Source of the DNA: JAITMY01 sp031553765
GTDB lineage: Bacteria > Bacteroidota > Bacteroidia > Bacteroidales > UBA932
Length of the DNA stretch: 64,000 nt
Direction of reading: 5' to 3'
Assembly: GCA_031553765.1 (NCBI GenBank)
Contig: JAVBKY010000008.1
Coordinates: 1 to 64,000 of the forward strand
Position 1 is the stretch's first letter. Every line of letters starts with the position of its first letter. The translations under genes were made by a program, and so were the position numbers. Of this stretch, positions 24,922-33,987 are shown in pieces. A model generated the notes under the pieces. The model searched no databases. It was not told where the DNA came from and was given only the letters and a program-made list of their open reading frames with translations.

Positions 24922-26196
24922 CTAAAGTTTACTTGCATTTGCCAATAAATATTCCTCCGCCCCTACATTCCACAAGCCCTTGCTTTTCTCACACATTTTT
25001 GCCAACTCCGCGTACACAGGATTTGTTTTTCCTTTCTCTGCAAAATCAGCAATAGGAGTTAAAGGCATATCAATATGGGTGTAGATAAGCTTCTTTCCAC
25101 CGGGAATTTGCGGCAGGTTCATGGTGGTGTCAATTACAGCATTGATACCGCCAATGTGTGTTACCAATCCCGCGGGGTCAAGTCCTTTGCTCATCATATC
25201 CAGCGCTTCCTTCATATCGTCGGTGTTGCCGCCGCTGGTGCCTACCACGTGGGTAAAGGCGTAGTGCACGTTGTAGAAGTTGAACTGTGCCTTGAAGTCA
25301 GTCTTAGCAGGACCTGCAAAGAAGTTGAGGCAACCGTCGAATGCCAAAATAGCATCGCCCTGCTCAACTACAGGGGCCACGGGAGCAAATACAAACACAT
25401 CGTTGTAGCCCGCGCCACCTGTGAGCGCGCGCAACTCGGCGTTGGCATCGCTCATGGCAGAGGTGTTCACATACTTGAGCTCAATGCCGTTCTTCTTTGC
25501 TTCCTCGGGTGAGTAAAGTGATGCAGCCCTGTCCAAGCGTGTTTGGTCAATATCGGTTACTACCATCAAGCGTGGCTTGCGGTCGGTGCGGTGAATGGCG
25601 TAGTTGATTGCCGCCAAACCCATGGGGCCAACGCCTGCAAGTATAGCCATGCAACCACCGTCCACAATTTCCATTTTGTGAATGTACGAACCCGGTGTGG
25701 TGTGGTAGTTGGCGTGCATAGCGCCAATAACGCACGACAGCGGCTCCGACAGCGAAGCGGGGTAGTAGCCTTTGCCCTTGTAGTGCAACAGGCAGCCCAA
25801 CTCCATTACTTCTTTTGGAATAACAACGTAGGTGGCATCGCCACCAATAAAGCGGTACGAGTAGCCGGGCGCGCTGAGAATTCCTACAGGACCTTTTTCG
25901 TAGTTAAGCGCGGGCTGAATGGAAAACTTTTCGCCTACGGCAAATTGGCTTTTCCAGCGTGCGCCTACTTCTACAATTTCTCCTGCAAACTCGTGACCAA
26001 TAATGGTGGGGTTTTGCGCAATATCGCGCGGTACGCGCTTGTGCACATCGGCTTCGTGTGTAGCCTTATATGACGACATGCAGATGCTGTCGCAAACTAC
26101 CTTGGCGAGAATCTCATCATCGCTGATTTTGGGTAGCTCAAACTCTTCAAGTCGAAGGTCATTTTGGCCGTATAGGCGAACTGCTTTTGTTTTCAT
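24922..26196 (-). CDS. Zinc-type medium-chain dehydrogenase (sorbitol/L-sorbose-1-phosphate reductase-like)
   Basis: A 424-residue medium-chain dehydrogenase. The catalytic-zinc region is present (VVCDSICMSSYKA with Cys, IGHEFAGEIVEVG with His-Glu, SEPLSCVIGA), and the Rossmann domain has AGVGPMGLAAINYAI for NAD(P). The four-cysteine structural zinc loop of classical alcohol dehydrogenases is not seen. Overall it resembles the SorE-like subgroup acting on sugar phosphates or small polyols. In this cluster it could reduce L-lactaldehyde to 1,2-propanediol or act on a sugar phosphate; the exact substrate is not readable. It lies between the two aldolase genes on the same strand. Confidence 0.8.
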   Translation of the reverse strand: MKTKAVRLYGQNDLRLEEFELPKISDDEILAKVVCDSICMSSYKATHEADVHKRVPRDIAQNPTIIGHEFAGEIVEVGARWKSQFAVGEKFSIQPALNYEKGPVGILSAPGYSYRFIGGDATYVVIPKEVMELGCLLHYKGKGYYPASLSEPLSCVIGAMHANYHTTPGSYIHKMEIVDGGCMAILAGVGPMGLAAINYAIHRTDRKPRLMVVTDIDQTRLDRAASLYSPEEAKKNGIELKYVNTSAMSDANAELRALTGGAGYNDVFVFAPVAPVVEQGDAILAFDGCLNFFAGPAKTDFKAQFNFYNVHYAFTHVVGTSGGNTDDMKEALDMMSKGLDPAGLVTHIGGINAVIDTTMNLPQIPGGKKLIYTHIDMPLTPIADFAEKGKTNPVYAELAKMCEKSKGLWNVGAEEYLLANASKL

Positions 26197-26200
26197 AATA

Positions 26201-26425
26201 AAAAGCCCCCTAAATCCCCCGAAGGGGGACGTTGTGAGGCGAGATTTGTGGGTTAATATTTTTGTTTGCTATTCATTTATTTAATAATGTTTTCCCATTA
26301 GTGATGAGTTGTGCGTTGGCTATCCCCCGCTGGCGGGGGATAGCCGCCCACATCCATGCTTTCTCCGCACGTTGGCCTTGTGCGTTGGTAGCCCTCCCTT
26401 TTGGGGAGGGTTGGGAGGGGCTTTT
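26201..26425. repeat. Repeat element with AAAAGCCCC ends
   Basis: Left end AAAAGCCCCCTAAATCCCCC with a CCCCCGAAGGGGG hairpin, right end GGGTTGGGAGGGGCTTTT preceded by CCCTCCCTTTTGGGGAGGG. A further hairpin CTATCCCCCGCTGGCGGGGG lies inside. The same ends bound the element at 55745-55920. It fills the gap and overlaps the stop codon of the bifunctional aldolase gene. Confidence 0.7.
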
Positions 26426-28382
26426 AGTTGCTCATCACCTGTCCCCCCGTTACTGGAATAGCCTGCCCTGTTTCGCAGGTTTGCTCTACTGCATATAGCA
26501 GCGCTTTGGTTACATCCTCGGGGCCTGTGCCTTTTTTCATAGGCACTTGCGCCATGTAGAACGCGCGAACGTCCTCCACGGTTTTTGCTCCGGGAACTTT
26601 TCCTGCGTTGAGGTACTGCACAAATAAACCGTTTACGGGATCGCTCCACAGCGGACCTTCGTAGAAATTGCCCGGGCAAATGGAGTTAACCTTAATGCGG
26701 AATGGTGCCAACTCCAGCGCGAAGGATTGCGTCAATCCCACACCGCCGAACTTACCGCCTGCATAGGCAAAGTTAGCCTTGCTGCCACGCAAACCCGACT
26801 TGGAGTTGATTTGAATAATATCGCCGTAGCTCTCCTCGCTGTACTTGTTTTGCAGCTTCATCAGGCGCGATGCAACTTTGGTGCAGTAGAAGTAGGCGTT
26901 GTAGTTGATTTTGGTAACAAACTCAAAGTTTTCGGGCGTCATTTCTTCTAAGCCACCTGCGCGTAGTACGCCTGCGTTGCTTACAAAAATATCGAGTCCC
27001 CCGAATGCTTTAACGGTGTCGAACATGAGGCTGTTGAGGCTATCCATGTCCGCTACGTTGGTTTTTACAAAAATGGCGCGGTTGCTTTTTGCAGCCTTGT
27101 TCAACTCCTGCGCGGTTTGCTGACCAACGGCTTCGTTGAGGTCGGCCACCACAATGTTGGCTCCCTCCTTAATCAGGCAGCGGGCAATGCCCTCGCCGAA
27201 GCCTTGCGCGGCTCCTGTAACAATAATAGTCTTGTTTTCCACACGACCGCTTGCTGCTCCTGCGCTTACCTTACGGCGGTAGTTCTCCACTTCCCAGTTG
27301 TCAATGAAATCAATTTGCGCCTGCGTCATGGGGTGCTCACCACCGAACGATTGTGACAGATAGGCAATCTTCATCATATCCAAAAATACGTCCAGAATGA
27401 TGTCACAACCCGCGGCGTTATCGCCTACGGCAACCAGCCCTACGTTTTTAATAAGAATTACCTTGGGAGTGTAGCCGTACTTTTTTACGTAGGCTTCAAT
27501 TTCCTTTTCGGCTGTTGCCAAAATAGCTTCGGAGTTTTCTTCAGCTATGTAAATGTAGTTTGACTTGCAGTAAACAATAATATCGGGTGAGAATGGGCGT
27601 GATATTTTCGCAAACTTCTCTTTTGATTCGATGAAAGAATTCACCAGCTCGTTATTCACCACTTTCAGCGTTTTCAAACCCTGTTTGCTAAGCATCATGC
27701 GAATGGCGGGAATGGCGTTCACCAAGCAATCGCAAATCTTTGCTTCAACCGTAGGCAGCGGTTTGGTAACGGCCTTTTCAATTTTTCCCAGCACATCGGC
27801 GTAAATTTTTTCAATTTTCTCGATGTTGTCAGCACCTACAAAAATGCCGTGATTTTGCAAAAGTATAACTTCAGGCTCCTTGCCGTTCTTTGCCTTGAAA
27901 TTCTTTACGCGTGTTTCTACCTCCTTAAACAGCACATATCCCGGGTCAATGTAGGGAATGTACAGCACACTGTCGCCAAATATTTTTTGCGTATCGGCTT
28001 CTGCATTTTGTCCGCACATCAGCGCGTTTACCATGGTGGGGTGCAGGTGCACAATGAAGGCCGCACTAATGGCGTTGTGCATGGATGTTTCCACGCTCGG
28101 GCGACGATCCTTGGTAATACATGCCGCAGCAAGGTCGTTCTTCACTTCCTCTTCGCGCGCTGCGGTATCGCTTGAATACGTTTTTTCAGAAATCACCTGT
28201 AGCTTCTTGCGGTCAAGTACCGCAAAGCCATCTTCGGTGATGGTAGCCAGCCCGTGGCCGCTAGCCTTTACCCACAGCTTATCGGCATTTTTATATGAGG
28301 TGTTGCCACCACCCGCAATCACGTAGCGGCTATCCTTGCCGTAGAATTGCGAAATTTTTATGAGGTCTTGTAGTTCTTTCAT
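26424..28382 (-). CDS. Bifunctional rhamnulose-1-phosphate aldolase / short-chain dehydrogenase
   Basis: A 652-residue fusion like the RhaE-RhaW/YuxG family (class II aldolase plus short-chain dehydrogenase). N-terminal aldolase (about 1-390): GGGNTSYKN, SVETSMHNAI, the metal pair in IVHLHPTMVNAL, and LLQNHGIFVGA. C-terminal SDR (about 400-652): NAD-binding TGAAQGFGEGIAR, the NAG motif in FVSNAGVLRAGG, catalytic Ser in INSKSG and YAGGK as the YxxxK pair. The expected path is L-rhamnulose-1-phosphate to DHAP and L-lactaldehyde, then oxidation of the aldehyde to L-lactate by the SDR half. It is the best evidence that this minus-strand cluster serves rhamnose although rhaBAT lie 20 kb away. Confidence 0.88.
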   Translation of the reverse strand: MKELQDLIKISQFYGKDSRYVIAGGGNTSYKNADKLWVKASGHGLATITEDGFAVLDRKKLQVISEKTYSSDTAAREEEVKNDLAAACITKDRRPSVETSMHNAISAAFIVHLHPTMVNALMCGQNAEADTQKIFGDSVLYIPYIDPGYVLFKEVETRVKNFKAKNGKEPEVILLQNHGIFVGADNIEKIEKIYADVLGKIEKAVTKPLPTVEAKICDCLVNAIPAIRMMLSKQGLKTLKVVNNELVNSFIESKEKFAKISRPFSPDIIVYCKSNYIYIAEENSEAILATAEKEIEAYVKKYGYTPKVILIKNVGLVAVGDNAAGCDIILDVFLDMMKIAYLSQSFGGEHPMTQAQIDFIDNWEVENYRRKVSAGAASGRVENKTIIVTGAAQGFGEGIARCLIKEGANIVVADLNEAVGQQTAQELNKAAKSNRAIFVKTNVADMDSLNSLMFDTVKAFGGLDIFVSNAGVLRAGGLEEMTPENFEFVTKINYNAYFYCTKVASRLMKLQNKYSEESYGDIIQINSKSGLRGSKANFAYAGGKFGGVGLTQSFALELAPFRIKVNSICPGNFYEGPLWSDPVNGLFVQYLNAGKVPGAKTVEDVRAFYMAQVPMKKGTGPEDVTKALLYAVEQTCETGQAIPVTGGQVMSN

Positions 28383-28551
28383 GTTGAATTGTTTAATCGC
28401 TGAACTGTTGAACTGTTTAATTGCAAAACTGTTGAATTGTTGTTTGGCGGCGGTTGTACCGCCGTCATTTTATTTTGCAGGCTCAGCCTGCTTAGATAAC
28501 TCGACTTAGGCACAGCCTAAGCCGAACAACTCAATTCAACAATTAAGCAGT
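28383..28551. repeat. Iterated GAATTGTTGAACTG-word dyad
   Basis: Left part repeats TTGAATTGTTTAATCGCTGA-like words and the right part repeats the complement (CAACAATTAAGCAGTTCAAC). Between them are three GC hairpins: GGCGG...CCGCC, GCAGGCTCAGCCTGC and CTTAGGCACAGCCTAAG. Similar words lie near 4130-4180 and 33805-33850. No coding signal. Confidence 0.6.
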
Positions 28552-29730
28552 TCAACGATTCAACGCTTCTCTTATCAGTTCATCCCCCTTCTTAATCCAC
28601 TCATCCCTTTTTGCTACATCGGCTTTGCCTTGCGCGTCAACGTAGCCGGGCTTGTCGTTGCGTACGGCATCTTGGTGTGCCGCTACAACGCATGCTCCAG
28701 CGTAGTTGATTTCTTTCAACTTTTGCGTAAGCGGTTTATTACCGCGTGCCGTGAGCATAATGGGCTCCATGGCGGGAGTGTTGTGCTCGGTACCGAATGT
28801 TACCACAAAACCTTCGTTGTGCAGGTACTCGGCGTACTGCTCCAGCACCTCCATTGAGTTGCGTGTGGTGATAAATTCAACGGATGCAATGCCACGCTGC
28901 TTCAGTATTTCCGCAGCCTTTTTTACATCCTGCTCAAAGTCGGTAAAGCCACCCTTGGCATCATCGGCAAGAAAGGGGTAGGTGGGAATACCGCCTGCCG
29001 CCAGAATGATTTTGCACACGGTGTCCATGGGTAAAAACGCCTTGGGGTCTTCGGACACGAATGCCGCGCCACCTGCTTTTAACAGGTTACCGCGAATTTC
29101 GTTCTCCACCGCCGCAACATTTTCCACTGCCGATTGCAAATCTTTTCCACCAAAAATGGTTTCGAAAAATTTTGCAATTTCCTCAGCGTTGTTGTTGCAC
29201 CTTTTATACACTTCCATGCGCAAAGCCTTTGCTAAATGACGCTCGCGTATGCTGCCTTTGGTCAACTCTTTTTCAATGGTAGCGAAGTTGAGCGCAAAGC
29301 CTGCGTTCATGTTTGCCAACAGCTCATTCAACTTGCTGCACATGCGCTCTACGTGCGAGTTCGACTCCTTACGCACGGCTGCCAACTCCTCGGCGGGTTT
29401 ACCTGCTAACTTAATAGGGTAGGCAAGACCTTTTCCGCTAAGGTAAGTACGGCCGGGGTTTCCGGGGTCGTTCACGCGCAGCCCTGCTGCTTGGTCATCG
29501 CTTTGCAGCGAAATAAATTCGATGTTGAATAGCGGGAATAGCTTGCGTTTTTCGCACTCGGTGTTCCACTCAGCATAGCCGTCAAGCGAATAGAAGTCGT
29601 TGATACCAATTACGGGCACACCTTCTTTTTTCGCCATATCCAGCGCATCGGTCAACTTCTCAAATGCGCTGAATGAGTATGGCGTGTGCAGGTGGGCGTT
29701 TACGTTAAGAACAGGGTTTGTAAAGTTCAT
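28552..29730 (-). CDS. PHP-domain metal-dependent hydrolase
   Basis: A 392-residue protein beginning with the PHP motif NAHLHTPYSFSAF (about residues 10-22; HxH metal ligands) followed by GINDFYSLDGYAEW, where PHP enzymes place a metal-ligand Asp, and a late TEHNT segment. PHP proteins hydrolyse phosphoesters with two or three metal ions, for example histidinol phosphate or small sugar phosphates. A roughly 130-residue helical insertion lies between the N-terminal motif and the C-terminal half. The substrate is unknown. Its place between a rhamnulose-phosphate aldolase and a 2-oxoacid dehydrogenase suggests dephosphorylation of a sugar-phosphate intermediate or by-product. Confidence 0.78.
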   Translation of the reverse strand: MNFTNPVLNVNAHLHTPYSFSAFEKLTDALDMAKKEGVPVIGINDFYSLDGYAEWNTECEKRKLFPLFNIEFISLQSDDQAAGLRVNDPGNPGRTYLSGKGLAYPIKLAGKPAEELAAVRKESNSHVERMCSKLNELLANMNAGFALNFATIEKELTKGSIRERHLAKALRMEVYKRCNNNAEEIAKFFETIFGGKDLQSAVENVAAVENEIRGNLLKAGGAAFVSEDPKAFLPMDTVCKIILAAGGIPTYPFLADDAKGGFTDFEQDVKKAAEILKQRGIASVEFITTRNSMEVLEQYAEYLHNEGFVVTFGTEHNTPAMEPIMLTARGNKPLTQKLKEINYAGACVVAAHQDAVRNDKPGYVDAQGKADVAKRDEWIKKGDELIREALNR

Positions 29731-29741
29731 AGCCTGATTTT

Positions 29742-29822
29742 TTAATGATAAAAGGATAAAAAGATAAAGGGATAAATTTTATCAATTTATCCTTTTATCG
29801 TGCGCAGCACATTTTATCTGCA
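29742..29822. repeat. Iterated GATAAAAGGATAAA-word dyad
   Basis: Left arm AATGATAAAAGGATAAAAAG..., right arm TTTATCCTTTTATC: complementary words around a short AATT centre. Fills the gap between the E1 stop and the PHP gene start. Confidence 0.6.
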
Positions 29823-29825
29823 TTT

Positions 29826-32300
29826 TTATACTCCCTCCTTCGCCCTGCGAATTTGCTCCGCATCCGTAAAGTTGCGGGTAGGAACGTGTCCCTTTAGGGG
29901 AACAATCTTTTCGTGGATGGCGTCAATGAACCAGTCGGGCTGCGGGAAGAACGCATCTTCCAGCTCGTAGCACGGCGTAATCCAGTTGCGTGAACCCACT
30001 ACTACGGGAGGTGCGTCGAGGTAGTCGAACGCCAGCTCGGTAATGTTGCGTGCCAGCTCGTTTAGGAATGAACCACGGCTTGAAGCATCGCTTGAAATTA
30101 TAATGCGACCGGTCTTTTTTACCGACTCCAACACCTTTTCGTAGTTGAACGGAACGAACGAACGAGCATCGATAACCTCAGCGCTCATGCCGTACTTTTC
30201 TTCCAAAATCTTAGCGGCATCCAACGCGCAGTATAGCGTAGCACCAATGGTGAGGATGGTAATATCCTTACCTTCGCGCTTTACATCAGGCTCACCGAAA
30301 GGAATTTCGTAGTAACCTTCGGGTACACCGCCCTTGTGGAATTGCTCACCTATGTCGTAAATACGTTGGCTTTCGAAGAACACCACAGGGTCGGTACCTT
30401 GCAGCGCGGCGTTCATCAAACCCTTAGCATCGTAAGGCGTAGCGGGGAACGCAACCTTAAGGCCGGGGATGTGAGCGCAGAGCGAAGTCCAGTCCTGCGA
30501 GTGCTGCGCACCGTACTTTGAGCCTACCGATACACGAACTACCACGGGCATTTTTAGTAAGTTGCCGCTCATAGCTTGCCACTTGGGCAGCTGGTTGAAA
30601 ATTTCGTCGCCGCAACGTCCAAGGAAGTCACAGTACATAATTTCGGGAATCACACGACCGCCGCACATAGCGTAACCAATGGCGGTACCAATGATTGATG
30701 CCTCGGAAATGGGTGAGTTGAACAGGCGGTGGTAAGGTAGCGCCTCGGTCAAACCACGGTACACGGCAAATGCGCCGCCCCAGTCGCGGTTATCTTCACC
30801 GTAAGCAATCAACGATGCATCCTTGTAGAAGCGGTCGATAATAGCCTCGAACAAACCGTCGCGCAGCTGGTATTGCTTCATTTTTGAAACGGGTTTGCCT
30901 TCGCTGTCGAAAGCAAAACGCTCCTTCTTGGCAATTTGCTGTACGCGGGGATTCTCGCTCATGGCGTGGTTCACATCGGGCTTTGCGTCCGACATTGAAT
31001 CCACAGACTCATTAGAGAAAGTCATGCGACCCAACAGCTCGGGATCTTTGCTCAGGTCCATGCGGGGTGATATCTCAAGGTCGATAGCCAGCTTGAACAT
31101 TTCGAACATTACGTCCTTCACATCTGTCCAAGTAGCATCCAAATCTTTTTGCGTAGCAACACCTGCATCAATCAACTTCTTGCCGAATTCTTCAATGCAG
31201 TCTTCTGCTGCCCAAGCATCAATTTCCTCCTTTGTACGGTATGATGATGAGTCGGAGGGCGAGTGACCCGATATGCGGTAGGTCATTACGTCGAGCAATA
31301 CGGGGCCATTCTTTTCTTCCAGCACCTTGCGCTTGCGGCGGTATGCCTCAATCACAGCCAGTGGGTTGTAACCATCTACGCGTTCGCTGTGCATTTGCTC
31401 GGGGTTAACACCCGCGCCAATACGTGCTGCGAAATCGTAGCCCATGGTTTCGCCACGGGTTTGTCCACCCATGCCGTAGCTGTTGTTCATAATGTTGATG
31501 ATGATGGGCAGACCACCCTTCATATCGCCTTCCCACAGCTGCTTGTACTGGTCCATAGCCGAGAATACCAAGCCTTCCCACACGGGGCCGCAGGCCATTG
31601 ATGCGTCGCCAATGTTACCAACCACAATACCGGGTTTGCGGTTTACCTTCTTATATAGTGCGGCACCAACGGCAATGTCGCCGCTACCGCCCACAATAGC
31701 GTTGTTGGGGTAAATTCCGAACGGAGTAAAGAACGTGTGCATGCTGCCGCCCAAGCCCTTGTTAAAGCCGGTTACGCGGGCAAAAATTTCAGCCATTGCT
31801 CCGTACAAAAGGAAGCGACGACCGAGTTGCTTGGTGGTTCCCTTGAAACCTTTCTTTGCAATATTTACGGTGGTGCCACCCCAAAACTCGTTCATTATTT
31901 TTTCGAGTTCCTTATCGCTCAACAGCTCGATTGAGCGCAAACCCTTAGCCAAAATTTCGCCGTGGCTACGGTGCGAACCGAAAATAAAATCGTTGGTATC
32001 GAGCGTGTATGCCATACCTACCGCAGCGGCTTCCTGGCCTGCCGAAAGGTGTGCGGGGCCGGGGTTGTCGTAGGCAGTGCCGTTGTATGCGCCCGTGGTT
32101 TTTACAAGGTTGAGCATGGTTTCAAATTCACGAATTACCACCATGTCGTGGTAAATGCGCTTGAGGTCGTCCTTGCTGAAATTCTTTTCCTTGAGCTCCT
32201 CCGCAATCGTTTTCTTGTACTGATTTACAGGAATGGGAGTGAATTTAATTTCGCCCGATTTTCTCAGAAATTTCGGATCAACGTGTTGTGATTTTGGCAT
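29826..32300 (-). CDS. 2-oxoacid dehydrogenase E1, fused alpha and beta subunits
   Basis: An 824-residue thiamine-diphosphate enzyme joining E1 alpha (about 50-440) and E1 beta (about 480-800), normally separate chains. The alpha part shows GSHRSHGEILAKGL and the ThDP motif starting GNIGDASMACG and ending IMNNSYGMGG. The beta part shows YGEDNRDWGGAFAVYRGLTE, SPISEASIIGTAIGYAMCGG and the closing LDAPPVVVGSRNWITP. It decarboxylates a 2-oxoacid and hands the acyl group to lipoyl-E2. Substrate (pyruvate, branched-chain 2-oxoacid or acetoin) cannot be read from sequence. The neighbouring lipoate ligase and rhamnose-type aldolases favour pyruvate from lactate. E3 and E2 follow upstream on the same strand. 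Confidence 0.88.
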   Translation of the reverse strand: MPKSQHVDPKFLRKSGEIKFTPIPVNQYKKTIAEELKEKNFSKDDLKRIYHDMVVIREFETMLNLVKTTGAYNGTAYDNPGPAHLSAGQEAAAVGMAYTLDTNDFIFGSHRSHGEILAKGLRSIELLSDKELEKIMNEFWGGTTVNIAKKGFKGTTKQLGRRFLLYGAMAEIFARVTGFNKGLGGSMHTFFTPFGIYPNNAIVGGSGDIAVGAALYKKVNRKPGIVVGNIGDASMACGPVWEGLVFSAMDQYKQLWEGDMKGGLPIIINIMNNSYGMGGQTRGETMGYDFAARIGAGVNPEQMHSERVDGYNPLAVIEAYRRKRKVLEEKNGPVLLDVMTYRISGHSPSDSSSYRTKEEIDAWAAEDCIEEFGKKLIDAGVATQKDLDATWTDVKDVMFEMFKLAIDLEISPRMDLSKDPELLGRMTFSNESVDSMSDAKPDVNHAMSENPRVQQIAKKERFAFDSEGKPVSKMKQYQLRDGLFEAIIDRFYKDASLIAYGEDNRDWGGAFAVYRGLTEALPYHRLFNSPISEASIIGTAIGYAMCGGRVIPEIMYCDFLGRCGDEIFNQLPKWQAMSGNLLKMPVVVRVSVGSKYGAQHSQDWTSLCAHIPGLKVAFPATPYDAKGLMNAALQGTDPVVFFESQRIYDIGEQFHKGGVPEGYYEIPFGEPDVKREGKDITILTIGATLYCALDAAKILEEKYGMSAEVIDARSFVPFNYEKVLESVKKTGRIIISSDASSRGSFLNELARNITELAFDYLDAPPVVVGSRNWITPCYELEDAFFPQPDWFIDAIHEKIVPLKGHVPTRNFTDAEQIRRAKEGV

Positions 32301-32339
32301 GATTATTTTGGTTTAAGTTTGTAATCTTGAATTTGCGAT

Positions 32340-32442
32340 TTGGAACAAAAGAACAATAGAAAAAAAAGTAAAAAAGAATTTGACGCGTTGCGTCTTTTTA
32401 AATATTCTTTTGTTCTATTTTTCTGTTTTTCTCTTTTACCTT
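32340..32442. repeat. Inverted GAACAAAAGAACAATAGAAA repeat
   Basis: Left arm GAACAAAAGAACAATAGAAA, right arm TTCTTTTGTTCTATTTTTCT, centred on GACGCGTTGCGTC. Same word family as 24826-24920. It fills the gap between E3 and E1. Confidence 0.65.
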
Positions 32443-32444
32443 TA

Positions 32445-33803
32445 TTAAAATGAAAATACCGTTTCCTTAAATATTTCCGATACGGTGGGGTGGGGGAATA
32501 CCACCTCTTCCATTTCCTTGAGCGTCATTTCCTGCTCAATAGCCATGCACGCGCCGTAAATCATTTCGCTTGACGGATTACCGAGCATGTGTACGCCGAG
32601 TATTTCGCCGTGCTTGTCGCCCACCAACACCTTGCACAGACCAATACCGCCTTCGTTTTCGGCAATGAAACGACCTGCATAAGCCATAGGTAACTTTGAA
32701 ACTTTAAAAGGAATATTTTTTGCTTTTGCACTTTCCTCGGTCAATCCTACGCCCGAAATTTCGGGGTTGGTGTAAACCACGCCGGGAATAGCATCGTAGC
32801 GCATAATGTCGTTGCGGCCCGTGAGGTTATTCACCACCACTTCGCCTTCACGACTTGCGGTGTGCGCCAGCAATGAAAAGCCTGTTACGTCGCCCGCTGC
32901 ATATACGTTAGGGATGTTGGTACGCATTTTGGTATCCACCTTTACACCGCCTTTGAACAACTCTACGCCAAGGTTCTCCAAACCAAAGCCGCTTGTTACG
33001 GCGCGACGGCCAACGCTTACCAGTATTTTATCACCTACGGCAGAATTGGCTTTGCCATCCTTGTCAACGTAAATTACTTCGTTGCCTTTTATTTCGGTAA
33101 CCTTGCATGAAAGGTTGAACTTCACACCACGCTTCGCGTAAATGTCGCGCAGCATGGCGCTCATTTCGGTGTCAAGTCCACCCAAAATTTCGGGTAGCAT
33201 TTCCACCACGGTAACTTCGGTGCCAAGGCTGTTGTAGAAGCTGGCAAACTCCATGCCTATTACGCCGCCACCTATAATTACCAACCTCTTAGGTTGCTCC
33301 TTTAGCGAAAGGATTTCACGGTTGGTAAGAATAATATCGCCCGACTCCTTCAGTCCGGGGATGGGAGGAACAAAGGCTTCGGAGCCTGTGCAGATAAGCA
33401 AGTTTTTTGCGGCGAACTTTTCACCGCCGCACTCAATGGCTATGCCGTTGGCATCACGACCAGTAATCATGGCGTTGCCTTTTATCACGTTTACCTTGTG
33501 CGCCTTCATTTTGGCACCCACGCCGGCAACCAGCTTGCGTACTACCTTATTTTTGCGGTCAACAATTTTTGAGAAATCAAAAGTTGCCCCCTTGGCATCA
33601 ATGCCGTACTTGTCGCCGTGAATAGCGGTGTCATACACCTTGGCGCTGTAAAGTAAAGTCTTGGTAGGAATGCAGCCCTCGTTAAGGCACACACCACCCA
33701 ACTCATTTTTCTCAAAAAGAACTACGCTGAGACCCTTTGCTCCAGCGCGCTCGGCGGCTACATATCCCGCAGGACCACCACCTATTATTGCTAAATCGAT
33801 CAT
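32445..33803 (-). CDS. lpdA: Dihydrolipoyl dehydrogenase (E3)
   Basis: A 452-residue flavoprotein that reoxidises dihydrolipoyl-E2 and reduces NAD. FAD-binding IIGGGPAGYVAAERAG at the N-terminus, redox pair in GGVCLNEGCIPTKTLL (Cys39, Cys44), NAD-binding VIIGGGVIGMEFASFYNSLG, second FAD motif VYAAGDVTG and the C-terminal dimer-interface His in VFPHPTVSEIFKE. Full length with all catalytic residues. Transcribed between E2 (upstream) and E1 (downstream), so it is dedicated to this complex. Confidence 0.95.
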   Translation of the reverse strand: MIDLAIIGGGPAGYVAAERAGAKGLSVVLFEKNELGGVCLNEGCIPTKTLLYSAKVYDTAIHGDKYGIDAKGATFDFSKIVDRKNKVVRKLVAGVGAKMKAHKVNVIKGNAMITGRDANGIAIECGGEKFAAKNLLICTGSEAFVPPIPGLKESGDIILTNREILSLKEQPKRLVIIGGGVIGMEFASFYNSLGTEVTVVEMLPEILGGLDTEMSAMLRDIYAKRGVKFNLSCKVTEIKGNEVIYVDKDGKANSAVGDKILVSVGRRAVTSGFGLENLGVELFKGGVKVDTKMRTNIPNVYAAGDVTGFSLLAHTASREGEVVVNNLTGRNDIMRYDAIPGVVYTNPEISGVGLTEESAKAKNIPFKVSKLPMAYAGRFIAENEGGIGLCKVLVGDKHGEILGVHMLGNPSSEMIYGACMAIEQEMTLKEMEEVVFPHPTVSEIFKETVFSF

Positions 33804-33865
33804 TGCTGATTGTTGTTTAATTGTTGAATCGTTGAATCGTTGAATTGTTTATGCCCACCGTGGGG

Positions 33866-33940
33866 CGTCATGCTGAGCTTGTCGAAGTATGTGGGGGGGG
33901 TGTTTCCCTCGCCGCACCCCTTCGACAGGCTCAGGGTGAC
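33866..33940. repeat. GTCATGCTGAGCTTGTCGAAG dyad repeat
   Basis: Left arm GTCATGCTGAGCTTGTCGAA and right arm CTTCGACAGGCTCAGGGTGAC are inverted, around a G8 run. A short iterated GTTGAATCGTTGAATTG tract (33805-33850) precedes it. It lies between E2 and E3. Confidence 0.7.
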
Positions 33941-33987
33941 AACCGCACAGACGCTTTTGCGTTATGAACGTTACAAATGTTTAAACG

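Noticed and set aside
33880..33900. G-run in the 33866 repeat as a quadruplex
   Set aside because: A single G8 tract in an inverted repeat; four separate G tracts are not present.
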